Part shown: in pieces, positions 36,059 to 43,861 of the stretch
Layout of the letters: each line of letters opens with the position of its first letter
Numbering within the stretch: position 1 is the first letter of the stretch
Source: CAVVGB01 sp963747715
GTDB taxonomy: Bacteria; Actinomycetota; Thermoleophilia; Gaiellales; Gaiellaceae
Assembly: GCA_963747715.1 (NCBI GenBank)
Contig: CAVVGB010000008.1
Span: 1-64,000, forward strand
Length of the DNA stretch: 64,000 nucleotides
Direction: 5' to 3'
Notes under the pieces: model-generated
Databases searched by the model: none
Told to the model about the DNA's origin: nothing
What the model saw: the letters and a program-made list of their open reading frames with translations, nothing else
Translations under genes and position numbers: made by a program

Positions 36059-37302
36059 GTGGCACTGCAGCCGAGCCGTACGGTCGATGAGCTGCGGGAG
36101 CTTCGCGAGCTCACCGGAAACGACGACGGGGCGCAGCGTGTCGCGTGGACGGACGTCTGGGTGCAGGCGCGCGAGTGGCTCGCCGCCAAGGTCCGGGAGA
36201 CCGGCGCGGAGGAGACGCGTCGACGAGGCCGGCAACCAGTGGTTCACGCTCCGGGGCGCGAGCGACAAGGCGCTGCTCATCGGCGGGCACATCGACTCGG
36301 TCCCGAACGGCGGCTGGCTCGACGGCGCGCTCAACGTGATGGCGGGCGTCGAGGTGCTGCGTCGCATCGCCGAGAGACGGCGAGCCCGCCGCGACCGTCC
36401 GTCTCGTCAACTGGGCCGACGAGGAGGGCGCCCGCTTCGGCCGCTCGCTGTTCGGATCGAGCGCGGCCGCCGGGACGATGGCCGACCAGGACGAGCTCCG
36501 CACGCGCAAGGACGCGGAGGGCAACGCGTTGCCGGACGTGGTGTCCCAACACGGTGTCGAGCTCGACCGCGCGCTCGAGGCGCGTGCGCAGCTCGAGAAT
36601 GCGGGCGCCTACCTCGAGCTCCACATCGAGCAGGGCCCCGTGCTCGAGTCGCTCGATCTTCCGCTCGGGGTCGTCCTCGGCACCTTCGGCGTCGAGCGGC
36701 ACGAGGTGACGTTCCGAGGGCAGGCAGCTCACGCCGGGTCGACGCCGATGGACAAGCGCCGCGACGCGCTCGCTGCCGCCGCCAAGCTCGCGCTCGAAAT
36801 CCGCGACGTGGCCACGCGGGCGGGCGAAGGGGCCGTCTGCACGATGGGAAGCTGCGTGACGAAGCCCGGGATCGTCACGTCCGTCGTCGAGACGTGCACC
36901 GTCCTCCTCGACCAGCGCAACCTCGACGCCGCGACGCTCGCACGGATGCTCGACGACGCGAAGGAGGCGAGCGAGCGCTTCGCGCGCGAGGAGGACGTCG
37001 AGGTCGAGTGGGAGCGCATCTGGAACATCGAGCCGATCCTGTTCCACGAGGAGCTCGTCGGCCTTGCGGACGAGGCGATCAACGAGGTGGCGGGCACGTC
37101 ACACCGGCTGCCGAGCGGACCGCTGCACGACGCGGCGGAGGTCTCGCGCGCCGGCGTGCCGACCGTGATGCTGTTCGTGCAGAGCCTGCGCGGCCTCTCG
37201 CACACGAAGCTCGAGGACACGAAGCCGGAGCACCTCGAGCTCAGCGTCCAGGCGCTCGACCGGCTCGCCTCGAAGACGCTCGACTGGCTCACGCGCGGCT
37301 AA
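36059..37302 (+). CDS. M20 family amidohydrolase (hydantoinase/carbamoylase type), frameshifted
   Basis: A GTG start gives VDELRELRELTGNDDGAQRV. Zn motifs follow: LLIGGHIDSVPNGGWLDGAL, NWADEEGARFGRSLFGSSAA, LHIEQGPVLES and, in the lid domain, GQAAHAGSTPMDKRRDALAA, with the C-terminal HDAAEV block. The family cleaves N-carbamoyl-amino acids, allantoate or ureidoglycine in a dinuclear metal site. Frame changes near 36220 and 36380 break the raw protein. Its neighbours do not show which substrate; nitrogen scavenging is likely. Confidence 0.85.
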
Positions 37303-37308
37303 GAACGT

Positions 37309-37918
37309 CTAGCGCCGAAGACGCCTGCGCGCCTGATCCGCGAGCCAGCGCGGCGCTCGGCGGCGCGCGGTGGCAAGCGCCCGCTCGAGCTCTGCCGCCG
37401 CTTCGTCGCCGTGCACACCCTCCCCGTGCCCACAGAGGACATGTGTAGGGGTCAGACCCCTGGCCATGGCCTTTGGAGGCAGGAGGCGCAGGAACGGGTG
37501 GACGGCGAGGCGCTCGCCGCGTGAGCGGAAGTACGACGCCGTGCCGAGTGCGTCGGCGAAGACGAGCGGCGCGCGCGTCCGGCCACCACAGCGCAACCTC
37601 CCTCCACCCGGGCATCCGCACGACGTGCAGGACGTTGAACGGCGAGCGGGCGATGCCCTCGAAGGGAACGACGTAGAGGGGAACTCCGAGGCGCTCCGCC
37701 ACCTCCGCGCAGTCGCGCGCGTGCCGGTCGAGGAGCTGGATCACGCCCGCGGGCTCACCGGCCGCGCGCACCCGCTCCTCGAAGGCCTGGTCGGCCAGGG
37801 GATCGACGAGCCAGCAGGCCCCGTCCACGACGAGCGCATGCGAGTTCCGTTCGAGAAAGCCCACCTCGCGCCAGCCGAAGCCGTGGTCGAACTCGTCGCA
37901 ACGCTGGAAAACGGCCAT
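37309..37918 (-). CDS. Metallo-beta-lactamase-like hydrolase, one frameshift
   Basis: Reads FDHGFGWREVGFLERNSHAL, VDGACWLVDPLADQAFEERV, VIQLLDRHARDCAEVAERLG, PLYVVPFEG, EVALWWPDARA, then in another frame PLVFADALGTASYFRSRGER, AVHPFLRLLPPKAMARGLTP and HVLCGHGEGVHGDEAAAELE. This has the MBL order: LLDRHARD in place of HxHxDH, and terminal CGHGEGVHG. The first metal motif is degenerate, so activity may be altered. Frame change near 37570. Divergent from the multicopper oxidase. Confidence 0.68.
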
Positions 37919-37919
37919 C

Positions 37920-37948
37920 TTGCGGGCAAACCGTATCGAAACTAGAAT
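37920..37948 (+). promoter_or_regulatory. Promoter of multicopper oxidase-ZIP operon (leaderless)
   Basis: A good -35 TTGCGG (37920-37925), 17-base spacer and -10 TAGAAT (37943-37948). The ATG at 37955 lies where transcription should begin, so the mRNA is probably leaderless. No ribosome-binding site is present. Confidence 0.6.
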
Positions 37949-37962
37949 TTAGACATGTCTAA
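37949..37962. promoter_or_regulatory. Perfect 14-bp palindrome across the start codon (operator candidate)
   Basis: TTAGACATGTCTAA is its own reverse complement and contains the ATG of the multicopper oxidase gene (37955). It directly follows the -10 box. Its TTAG...CTAA shape recalls sites of DtxR/MntR/IdeR-type metalloregulators, which fits an operon for metal handling; that assignment is inference. It could also act on the divergent MBL gene 30 bases away. Confidence 0.65.
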
Positions 37963-38950
37963 GTCTCGCGTCACGAGACGGCAGCTCCTGGCCGGGGCGG
38001 CCCCCGTCGTGGCGGCGGTCCCGCTCGCGCGCTTCGGCCTGCCCGGAAGCGACGGCGCCGAGCGCCTCGCGACCCACCACGGCCACACCTTCGCCGGGCA
38101 CGCCGCCATGATCGGCGGCGACGCGCCGGCTCCCGGCGGCCCGCACGACCTCGACGATCTCCTGAAGCCGCCCGCCGCCCTCCCGCATCGCCCGGGTCGC
38201 GTGCGCGAGTACACGCTCGCCGCCTACGACGCGGACATCGAGATCGCGAAAGGCGTCACATTCCCGGGCTGGACGTACAACGGCACGATCCCGGGACCGG
38301 TCATCCGCGCGACGGAGGACGATCTCCTGCGCGTCAACTTCGTGAACGGCGGCGCGCACCCGCACACGATCCACTTCCACGGCATCCACCCGGCCAACAT
38401 GGACGGCGTCTTCGAGATCGTCAATCCCGGCGGCAACTTCGTGTACGAGTTTCCCGCCCGTCCGTACGGGATGCACCTGTACCACTGCCACGCGACGCCG
38501 CTCAAGAAGCACATCCACAAAGGGCTGTACGGCGCGTTCATCATCGACCCGCCCGAGCCGCGCCCGCCCGCGCAAGAGCTCGTGATGGTGCTGAACGGCT
38601 ACGACACGGACGGCGACGGCGAGAACAACTTCTACACCGTCAACGGCCTCGCGTTCTACTACGCGAAGTATCCGATCACCGTGCGGCGCTCGCAGACGGT
38701 TCGCATCTACATCGCCAACCTGACCGAGTTCGACCTGATCAACTCGTTCCACCTGCACGGCGACTTCTTCCGCTACTACCCGACCGGATCGAGTGACGCG
38801 TTCGAGTACACGGACACGATCATGCTCGCGCAGGGTCAGCGCGGAATCATGGAGATCGACTTCGCCAACACGGGGACGTTCATGTTCCACGCGCACCAGT
38901 CCGAGTTCACCGAGCTCGGCTGGATGGGCTTCTTCAACGTCATCGACTAG
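37955..38950 (+). CDS. Tat-exported small multicopper oxidase (two-domain type)
   Basis: A 331-residue protein. Tat signal: SRVTRRQLLAGAAPVVAAVP. First cupredoxin domain with GWTYNGTIPGPVIRATEDD and HTIHFHGIH; the joint copper site HLYHCHATPLKKHIHKGLYG; second domain INSFHLHGDFFRYYP and TFMFHAHQSEFTELGWMGFF. The HxH and HCHxxxxxxH motifs show copper sites of types 1, 2 and 3. Two-domain oxidases of this length resemble nitrite-reductase/small-laccase-like proteins. The next gene is a ZIP transporter; together they may oxidise and take up a metal such as Mn or Fe, or detoxify copper. Confidence 0.88.
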   Translation: MSKSRVTRRQLLAGAAPVVAAVPLARFGLPGSDGAERLATHHGHTFAGHAAMIGGDAPAPGGPHDLDDLLKPPAALPHRPGRVREYTLAAYDADIEIAKGVTFPGWTYNGTIPGPVIRATEDDLLRVNFVNGGAHPHTIHFHGIHPANMDGVFEIVNPGGNFVYEFPARPYGMHLYHCHATPLKKHIHKGLYGAFIIDPPEPRPPAQELVMVLNGYDTDGDGENNFYTVNGLAFYYAKYPITVRRSQTVRIYIANLTEFDLINSFHLHGDFFRYYPTGSSDAFEYTDTIMLAQGQRGIMEIDFANTGTFMFHAHQSEFTELGWMGFFNVID

Positions 38951-38961
38951 GTGGCGCACTG

Positions 38962-40176
38962 ATGGCATCGGGCTCGCTCGCAAGCAAGCGCCGCCCGTTG
39001 CTCGAGCGCTGGCGGCTGTGGGCACTCGTGCCGGTGCTGCTCCTCGCCGGCGTCGTCTCGCTCTTCGCCGCGACGGGCGGGTCGCTCGTCGAGCTCGTCG
39101 GGAGGAACCCGCCGCCGGCCGACGAGTTCGACATCCGGCGCATCGAGCTCGAGCCCGGCGAGGTCCGCATCCGCGTCACGAATCCGCAGCGGGACGACCT
39201 GACGATCGCGTCGGTGACGGTCGACGAGGCGATCGTCCCCTTCACCGTCGAAGGCTCGACGACGCTCGGGCGCCTTCGCTCGGCGACGATCGTCGTGCCG
39301 TACGACTGGGTCGAGGACGAACCGCTGAGCGTCGGCGTGACGAGCTCGACGGGCATCGAGACGACCGAGGAGATCGCCGCCGCGGTCGAGACACCGGGCC
39401 CCTCGCCGGAGGGCTTCTTCGGCTACGCGGTCATCGGCTTTCTCGTCGGCGTGCTACCGGTCGCGCTCGGTCTTCTCTGGCTCCCGTCGCTTCGGCGCGC
39501 CGCGCCCGAGTGGCTCGCGGCGTTCATGGCGTTCACCGGCGGGCTTCTCGCCTTCCTCGCGTTCGAGGCGCTGAGCGAGGCGATCGAGCTGCAGGCCGCG
39601 CTGCCGTCTGGCCTCGGGGGAACGGGCGCGATCCTGCTCGGCGTCGCGACGAGCTACCTGACGATGACCTACATCTCTCAACGCTTCGCGGCGGGCGAGA
39701 ACCGAGGCCCCTCGGGCACCGTCAGCGGGCTCGCGCTCGCGACGCTCGTCGCGACCGGGATCGGCCTGCACAACCTCGGCGAGGGGCTCGCGATCGGCTC
39801 GTCCTTCGCGCTCGGCGAGCTGACGCTCGGGACGTTCCTGATCGTCGGCTTCATGATCCACAACGTGACCGAGGGCCTCGGGATCGCCACCCCGATCGCC
39901 GAGGGTGGCCGCGCGAGCCTCGCGCGGCTGACCGCCCTCGTCCTGCTCGCGGGGGCGCCGACGATCCTGGGCGCGTGGATCGGCGGGTTTCTGAGGAGCG
40001 ACGTGCTCGGCGTGCTGTTCTTCGCCGCGGCCGCCGGAGCCGCGTTCGAGGTCGTGGTCGAGGTGGGGCGCTACGTGGCCCGCCGAGCCCCCGGCGGGCT
40101 CGCCTCCGGGTATGCAATCGGTGGGTTTTTGGCAGGAATCGTGGTCATGTACGTCACGGGCCTCCTGATCGCCTGA
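38962..40176 (+). CDS. ZIP family metal transporter with extra N-terminal domain
   Basis: A 404-residue protein. An N-terminal helix (WALVPVLLLAGVVSLFAA) precedes an extracytoplasmic beta-rich domain of about 100 residues (DEFDIRRIELEPGEVRIRVT and on), which ordinary ZIP proteins lack. The ZIP core has GLHNLGEGLAIGSSFALGE and FMIHNVTEGLGIATPIAEGG, the paired His/Asn/Glu metal-binding motifs of helices 4 and 5. ZIP proteins bring Zn, Mn or Fe into the cytoplasm. Only 11 bases separate it from the oxidase gene. Confidence 0.88.
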   Translation: MASGSLASKRRPLLERWRLWALVPVLLLAGVVSLFAATGGSLVELVGRNPPPADEFDIRRIELEPGEVRIRVTNPQRDDLTIASVTVDEAIVPFTVEGSTTLGRLRSATIVVPYDWVEDEPLSVGVTSSTGIETTEEIAAAVETPGPSPEGFFGYAVIGFLVGVLPVALGLLWLPSLRRAAPEWLAAFMAFTGGLLAFLAFEALSEAIELQAALPSGLGGTGAILLGVATSYLTMTYISQRFAAGENRGPSGTVSGLALATLVATGIGLHNLGEGLAIGSSFALGELTLGTFLIVGFMIHNVTEGLGIATPIAEGGRASLARLTALVLLAGAPTILGAWIGGFLRSDVLGVLFFAAAAGAAFEVVVEVGRYVARRAPGGLASGYAIGGFLAGIVVMYVTGLLIA

Positions 40177-40266
40177 CCTATCCCCCGGAAGGGTGATCGC
40201 ACGGCCTTAAAACGGGCCGATGATGCGATAAGGCAAGGGCGTCAACCCACCGTACTGCGGCCTACA

Positions 40267-41383
40267 TTGAGCACACCCCTACGTGAGCGTCCAGACGCGC
40301 CGCTCGGGACTCTAATTTTCCGAGCCGGCCTCCTCCCTGCGGAGACGATCGAGAGCGCCCTGCAGGAGAGCTCCCGCACGGGCAAGCGCCTGGGCGAGAT
40401 CCTCCTGGAGCGGAAGCTCCTCGAAGAGGCCGAGCTCTCGCGGCTGCTCGCCGGCCAGAAAGGCCTGCCGTTCGTGACGCTGCGCGAACGCGGCATCGAC
40501 CAGGACGCCGTCAAGCTCTTCACCCAGGACCAGGCTCGCCTGTACCGCGCCCTCCCGTTCCAGCTCGAGTCGGGCTCGCCGACCGTGGCGATCAGCGACC
40601 CGACGAACGACGTCATGATGCGCAACATCCGCGAGGCGCTCGACGGCACCGACGTCCAGTTCGCCGTCGCGACCCGCAGCGAGCTGACCGAGATCATCAC
40701 GGAGCTCTTCAACCCGAACGGTCACACCTCCAACGGGACTGGGAACGACAACGGGAACGGCGCGTACTCGAACGGGGCCTCTCCCGCGCACGAGTCGCCG
40801 GTTGCGGTGGCGGAGCCCGACACCTCCGTAGAGCCCGAACCTGCCTTCGAGCCAGAAGTCGCAGCCGAGCCCGAAGTGACTGTCGAGCCCGCGCCGGAGC
40901 ACGAGCCGGAGCGTCGTCCCCGAGACCGAGCAGGTGCCTGAGCCAGTCATGACGGCCGAGCCTGTGGTCCAGCCCGAGCCGGAGCCTTTGCCCGAGCCGG
41001 TCGCCCTTGCCCCCGAACCGGATCCCTTGCCGGAGCCGGTCGTCCACACGCCCGAGCCCATCGCCCTCACACCCGAGCCGGATCCCGAGCCCGCCCCCGC
41101 GCCGCTTCGCATCGCGCCGCCTCAGCCCGTCGAGGCGGGGCACCAGAGCACCGAGCCCGGCGTCGTCACCTTCCGCGTCGTCATCAGGCTCTCCAACAAC
41201 GACCGCGTGGAAGCCGCCGTCGTCGGGGACCCGATGGCCGCGAAGGCGCAGGCCAAGGCGCTCATCCGCTACATCGCCGGCAAGGACGGCACCGACTGGC
41301 CCTACGTCGGCGGCCGCTTCCTCAAGCCGGATGCGATCGTCTCGGTCGACCTCGTTGAGCAGAGCCCCGGCGAGACCGCCTAG
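40267..41383 (+). CDS. MshEN-domain protein with long Pro/Glu linker, one frameshift
   Basis: The N-terminal 150 residues are a GspE/PilB-type MshEN domain: LGTLIFRAGLLPAETIESAL, GKRLGEILLERKLLEEAELS, RLLAGQKGLPFVTLRERGID and PFQLESGSPTVAISDPTNDV. MshEN domains bind c-di-GMP in several secretion ATPases, but no ATPase domain follows. Instead comes an Asn/Gly run, a long Pro/Glu/Val linker with repeats of EPEPxP (frame change near 40920), and a small C-terminal beta-alpha domain (VTFRVVIRLSNNDRVEAAVV, YIAGKDGTDWPYVGG). TTG start; could respond to c-di-GMP or bind the pilus machinery. Confidence 0.72.
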
Positions 41384-42042
41384 TCCTTAGAAGGCAACAA
41401 GGGCGAGCGCGGCCGCGTGGCAAGCCCGCGCCGGTCTGCGAGCTCTTCCAGCACGAGCACCGTGTCCGCGACCGGAATGTCCTCGAGGTACGCCTCCCGG
41501 GTCTCGAACGACTCGAGCACCCGCCGCACCGCGTCCCTGTAGGCCTCGCCGTCTCCGCCCGCGAGCGCGGCGAGGGCGTCGGCGACCGGCCGCGGGAAAG
41601 CCCCCTCGGGCTCGGCCTGGAGCGGGGCGGCCAGCTCGGAGGCCAGGGCATCTTCCCCCACCACGAGTGCCGAGAGCGCTGCCGCGTAGTGGCCGATCGG
41701 CGAGCCGGATTCGCCCGGCCCTTGTTCCAGGGCCCAGCGCGAATCCTCGCGCGCGCCGTCCCAGTCGCCCGCCAGGATCCGCGACTTGACGGCGCCGATC
41801 AGCCGGCCCCAGCTCCCCGGCGGTGCGTGCTCGAAGCTCTCCCGGTAGCGCTCCGCCGAGCGGGCGAACCAGCCGGCCGCCTCGGCGCGCCGGCCCTGCA
41901 TGAGGCGCGCCAGGCCCGCGCCGCCGGCCGCCATCGCAATCCGCACGAGTTGCTTCTGGCGGGCGTCGGGATCGTCGGGCATGCGCTCGAGGCCGTCGCC
42001 GTAGCGCCCCTCTTCGCGCTCCGCGTGCGCCTCCCAGTCCAC
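41380..42042 (-). CDS. TPR-like hypothetical protein
   Basis: From the GTG at 42042 the product is about 220 residues: all-helical, with Ala/Arg-rich helices such as GGAGLARLMQGRRAEAAGWF, RSAERYRESFEHAPPGSWGR, GAVKSRILAGDWDGAREDSR, HYAAALSALVVGEDALASEL and, near the end, DIPVADTVLVLEELADRRGL. Pairs of helices with small residues at packing positions recall TPR-like solenoids. No known domain is certain. The stop overlaps the MshEN gene by four bases, convergently. Function unknown. Confidence 0.65.
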   Translation of the reverse strand: MDWEAHAEREEGRYGDGLERMPDDPDARQKQLVRIAMAAGGAGLARLMQGRRAEAAGWFARSAERYRESFEHAPPGSWGRLIGAVKSRILAGDWDGAREDSRWALEQGPGESGSPIGHYAAALSALVVGEDALASELAAPLQAEPEGAFPRPVADALAALAGGDGEAYRDAVRRVLESFETREAYLEDIPVADTVLVLEELADRRGLATRPRSPLLPSKD

Positions 42043-42212
42043 GGCGGCAGAGTACGTCCACCGGCTCCGGTCCTTCGTGTTGACAAAATGCCCCGACTGA
42101 GGGAGGCCGAGTGGCCCAGCAGCGTCTACATTTGTCACTGCCGTTGACGCTCAGGTAGCCCGCCGCCGCAGGTGGGCCCCCCTCTTTAAGTCACACGGGA
42201 AACGGGCTGTCC

Positions 42213-42237
42213 CCCGAACGAGGGGTACCTCGTCGGG
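42213..42237. terminator. Hairpin with one bulge
   Basis: CCCG-A-ACGAGG pairs with CCTCGT-CGGG around a GGTA loop. It lies in the gap between the TPR-like gene and the small exported peptide gene. It could end the peptide transcript together with the larger hairpin at 42268-42301. Confidence 0.4.
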
Positions 42238-42267
42238 CGCACCGAGGCTTATACTCCGGAAGTGAAC

Positions 42268-42301
42268 GGCCGGAGCGGCGGAAAAGCCCACCACTCCGGC
42301 C
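42268..42301. terminator. 14-bp hairpin after the small peptide gene
   Basis: GGCCGGAGCGGCGG (42268-42281) pairs with CCACCACTCCGGCC (42288-42301) with two mismatches and a six-base loop. It begins 17 bases after the stop of the minus-strand peptide gene and is likely its terminator. Confidence 0.55.
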
Positions 42302-42318
42302 ATTCTCACGAGATGACG

Positions 42319-42396
42319 CTAACCCCAGGGAGTGCCGCCGACCAGCGCAGCAACCGACCCGAGCGCAAGGCAAAGCCATGCCAGGCGGAGCTTCAT
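42319..42396 (-). CDS. 25-residue exported peptide next to XRE-TPR regulator 1
   Basis: MKLRLAWLCLALGSVAALVG then GTPWG: two basic residues, a hydrophobic core, Ala/Gly cleavage-like positions and a short tail. This is the shape of a signal-peptide-bearing propeptide. The ATG has an AAGGAAGG ribosome-binding site seven bases away. A strong hairpin follows the stop. It is divergent from the XRE-TPR gene (73 bases between starts). It is too short for usual gene finders. Role as a pheromone precursor is inference. Confidence 0.6.
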   Translation of the reverse strand: MKLRLAWLCLALGSVAALVGGTPWG

Positions 42397-42432
42397 CGGG
42401 GACCTTCCTTTCGTGACCGCTTGACGGAAGTC

Positions 42433-42444
42433 CCCGGGCCCGGG
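42433..42444. promoter_or_regulatory. Perfect 12-bp palindrome between peptide gene and regulator
   Basis: CCCGGGCCCGGG lies in the -35 region of the regulator, whose -10 is TATATA (42456-42461). That -10 lies only nine bases before the ATG, so the regulator mRNA is probably leaderless. An HTH protein bound to this palindrome could regulate both divergent genes. Confidence 0.5.
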
Positions 42445-42469
42445 AACGCGCCGAGTATATAGCGACCCC

Positions 42470-43792
42470 ATGCCCCGACAAAAGTCAACTCATGTCGATA
42501 GCCCTTCGGCCGTCGGAGACCGGCTCAAGGAAGCGCGCGTCCGCTCGGGTCTGAGCCAGCGGCAACTCGCGTTCGCCGGTTGCTCCCCCGCCTACATCTC
42601 GAGGATCGAGTCGGGCGACCGCATTCCGTCCCTGCAGATCCTCCGGGAGCTCGGCAAGCGACTCGGCGTCACTGAGGACTACCTCGCGACCGGCCAAATC
42701 GGCGCCCGTACGGTCGACGGCGTTCAAGAGGCCGACGTGCTCCTTCGCCTCGACGAGCCGGAGGATGCCCAGCGGCTGTACGAGCGGGCCCTCGCCGATG
42801 CGAGTGGCCCCCAGGAGCGCGCCGAGGCGCTCGCCGGCCTCGGACAGCTCGCCTTTCGACAGGGGGAGCCTCGCGCCGCGATCGACAAGCTCGAGGAGGC
42901 CTTCAACCTCTACGCCGGCGAGGAGGCCGACTACCCGACGGCAGCGGACAGCCTCGGGCGCGCGTACGCGATGGTCGGCGAGCTCGAGTCTGCGATTGCG
43001 CTCTTCGAGCGGTGCTTGAGGCAAGTCGAAGAGCGTGGCGACCAGCTGGAGATCCTCCGGTTCTCTGTTCTCCTCGGCTACGCGCTCATCGACACCGGCA
43101 ACTTCGGACGCGCCGAGGAGCTGCTCGGGCACGCGCTCGCCGTCGGCAAGGACTTCAGCGACCCGATCATTCGCGCCCGGCTGTACTGGTCGCAGTCACG
43201 CCTGCACGCCGAACGGAACGACTCGGAGACGGCCGCACGCTACGCCCGCCGGGCGCTCGCCATCCTCGAGCTCACCGAGAACACGCATTACACGGCACGC
43301 GCCCACCAGCTCTTGGCCCACATCGAGCTCGACCGCGGACAGCCCGAGGAAGCCCTTCGCGTCCTGCAGGAGGGCTGGCCGCTGCTCGAGCACGCCGGCA
43401 ACCCCCTCGAGCGTGCGCAGTACCGGCTCGAGGAGGCGCGCGCGCTCGCCAAGCTCGGCGAGAAGGAAGACGCAGCGGCGCTCGCCATGCAGATCTCCGG
43501 CGTCATCTCGAGCGCCCATCCCGAGGACGCCGCGCGCAGCTACACGGTCCTCGCGGGCGTGTACGAGGACCTCGGAGAAAGCTCACGCGCGCGGGAGCTG
43601 TATGAGCTCGCCGCCGAGATGCTGCGCCCCAACAACCCGAACCGCTATCTCATCCACGTCTTCGCGAGGCTCGCCGACCTGGCCGAGTCGGAAGGCCGAA
43701 AGGACGAGGCTTTCGAGTACCTCAAGAGGGCGGTCGGCATGCAGAAGGCCGTCGCCGACCGGCACCCCTCCCACGTAGACCATCGGCTATAG
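42470..43792 (+). CDS. XRE-type HTH regulator with TPR receptor domain, copy 1
   Basis: A 440-residue protein. Residues 16-70 form a Cro/CI-type helix-turn-helix (VGDRLKEARVRSGLSQRQLA, CSPAYISRIESGDRIPSLQI). Residues 85-435 are tetratricopeptide repeats (for example EALAGLGQLAFRQGEPRAAI, SLGRAYAMVGELESAIALFE, LLGYALIDTGNFGRAEELLG). The layout equals that of RRNPP-type cytoplasmic receptors, whose TPR domain binds re-imported signal peptides. No ribosome-binding site; apparently leaderless. A 25-residue exported peptide is encoded divergently. Compare the gene at 53297. Membership in RRNPP proper is inference. Confidence 0.85.
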   Translation: MPRQKSTHVDSPSAVGDRLKEARVRSGLSQRQLAFAGCSPAYISRIESGDRIPSLQILRELGKRLGVTEDYLATGQIGARTVDGVQEADVLLRLDEPEDAQRLYERALADASGPQERAEALAGLGQLAFRQGEPRAAIDKLEEAFNLYAGEEADYPTAADSLGRAYAMVGELESAIALFERCLRQVEERGDQLEILRFSVLLGYALIDTGNFGRAEELLGHALAVGKDFSDPIIRARLYWSQSRLHAERNDSETAARYARRALAILELTENTHYTARAHQLLAHIELDRGQPEEALRVLQEGWPLLEHAGNPLERAQYRLEEARALAKLGEKEDAAALAMQISGVISSAHPEDAARSYTVLAGVYEDLGESSRARELYELAAEMLRPNNPNRYLIHVFARLADLAESEGRKDEAFEYLKRAVGMQKAVADRHPSHVDHRL

Positions 43793-43861
43793 TCCGGCTT
43801 AACCGCGCGCCTTCCGCGCGCGGCACCCTCGTTTCGTAGCAGCTGAGTCCTCGCTGCGCCT

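Noticed and set aside
37447..37461. AGGGGTCAGACCCCT near-palindrome, resembling a dispersed repeat
   Set aside because: It lies inside the MBL-like gene and encodes the expected residues (ARGLTP), so it is explained by coding.
42140..42318. Possible riboswitch or leader before the XRE-TPR gene
   Set aside because: The hairpins here are better explained as the end of the minus-strand peptide transcript; no ligand-binding core is seen.
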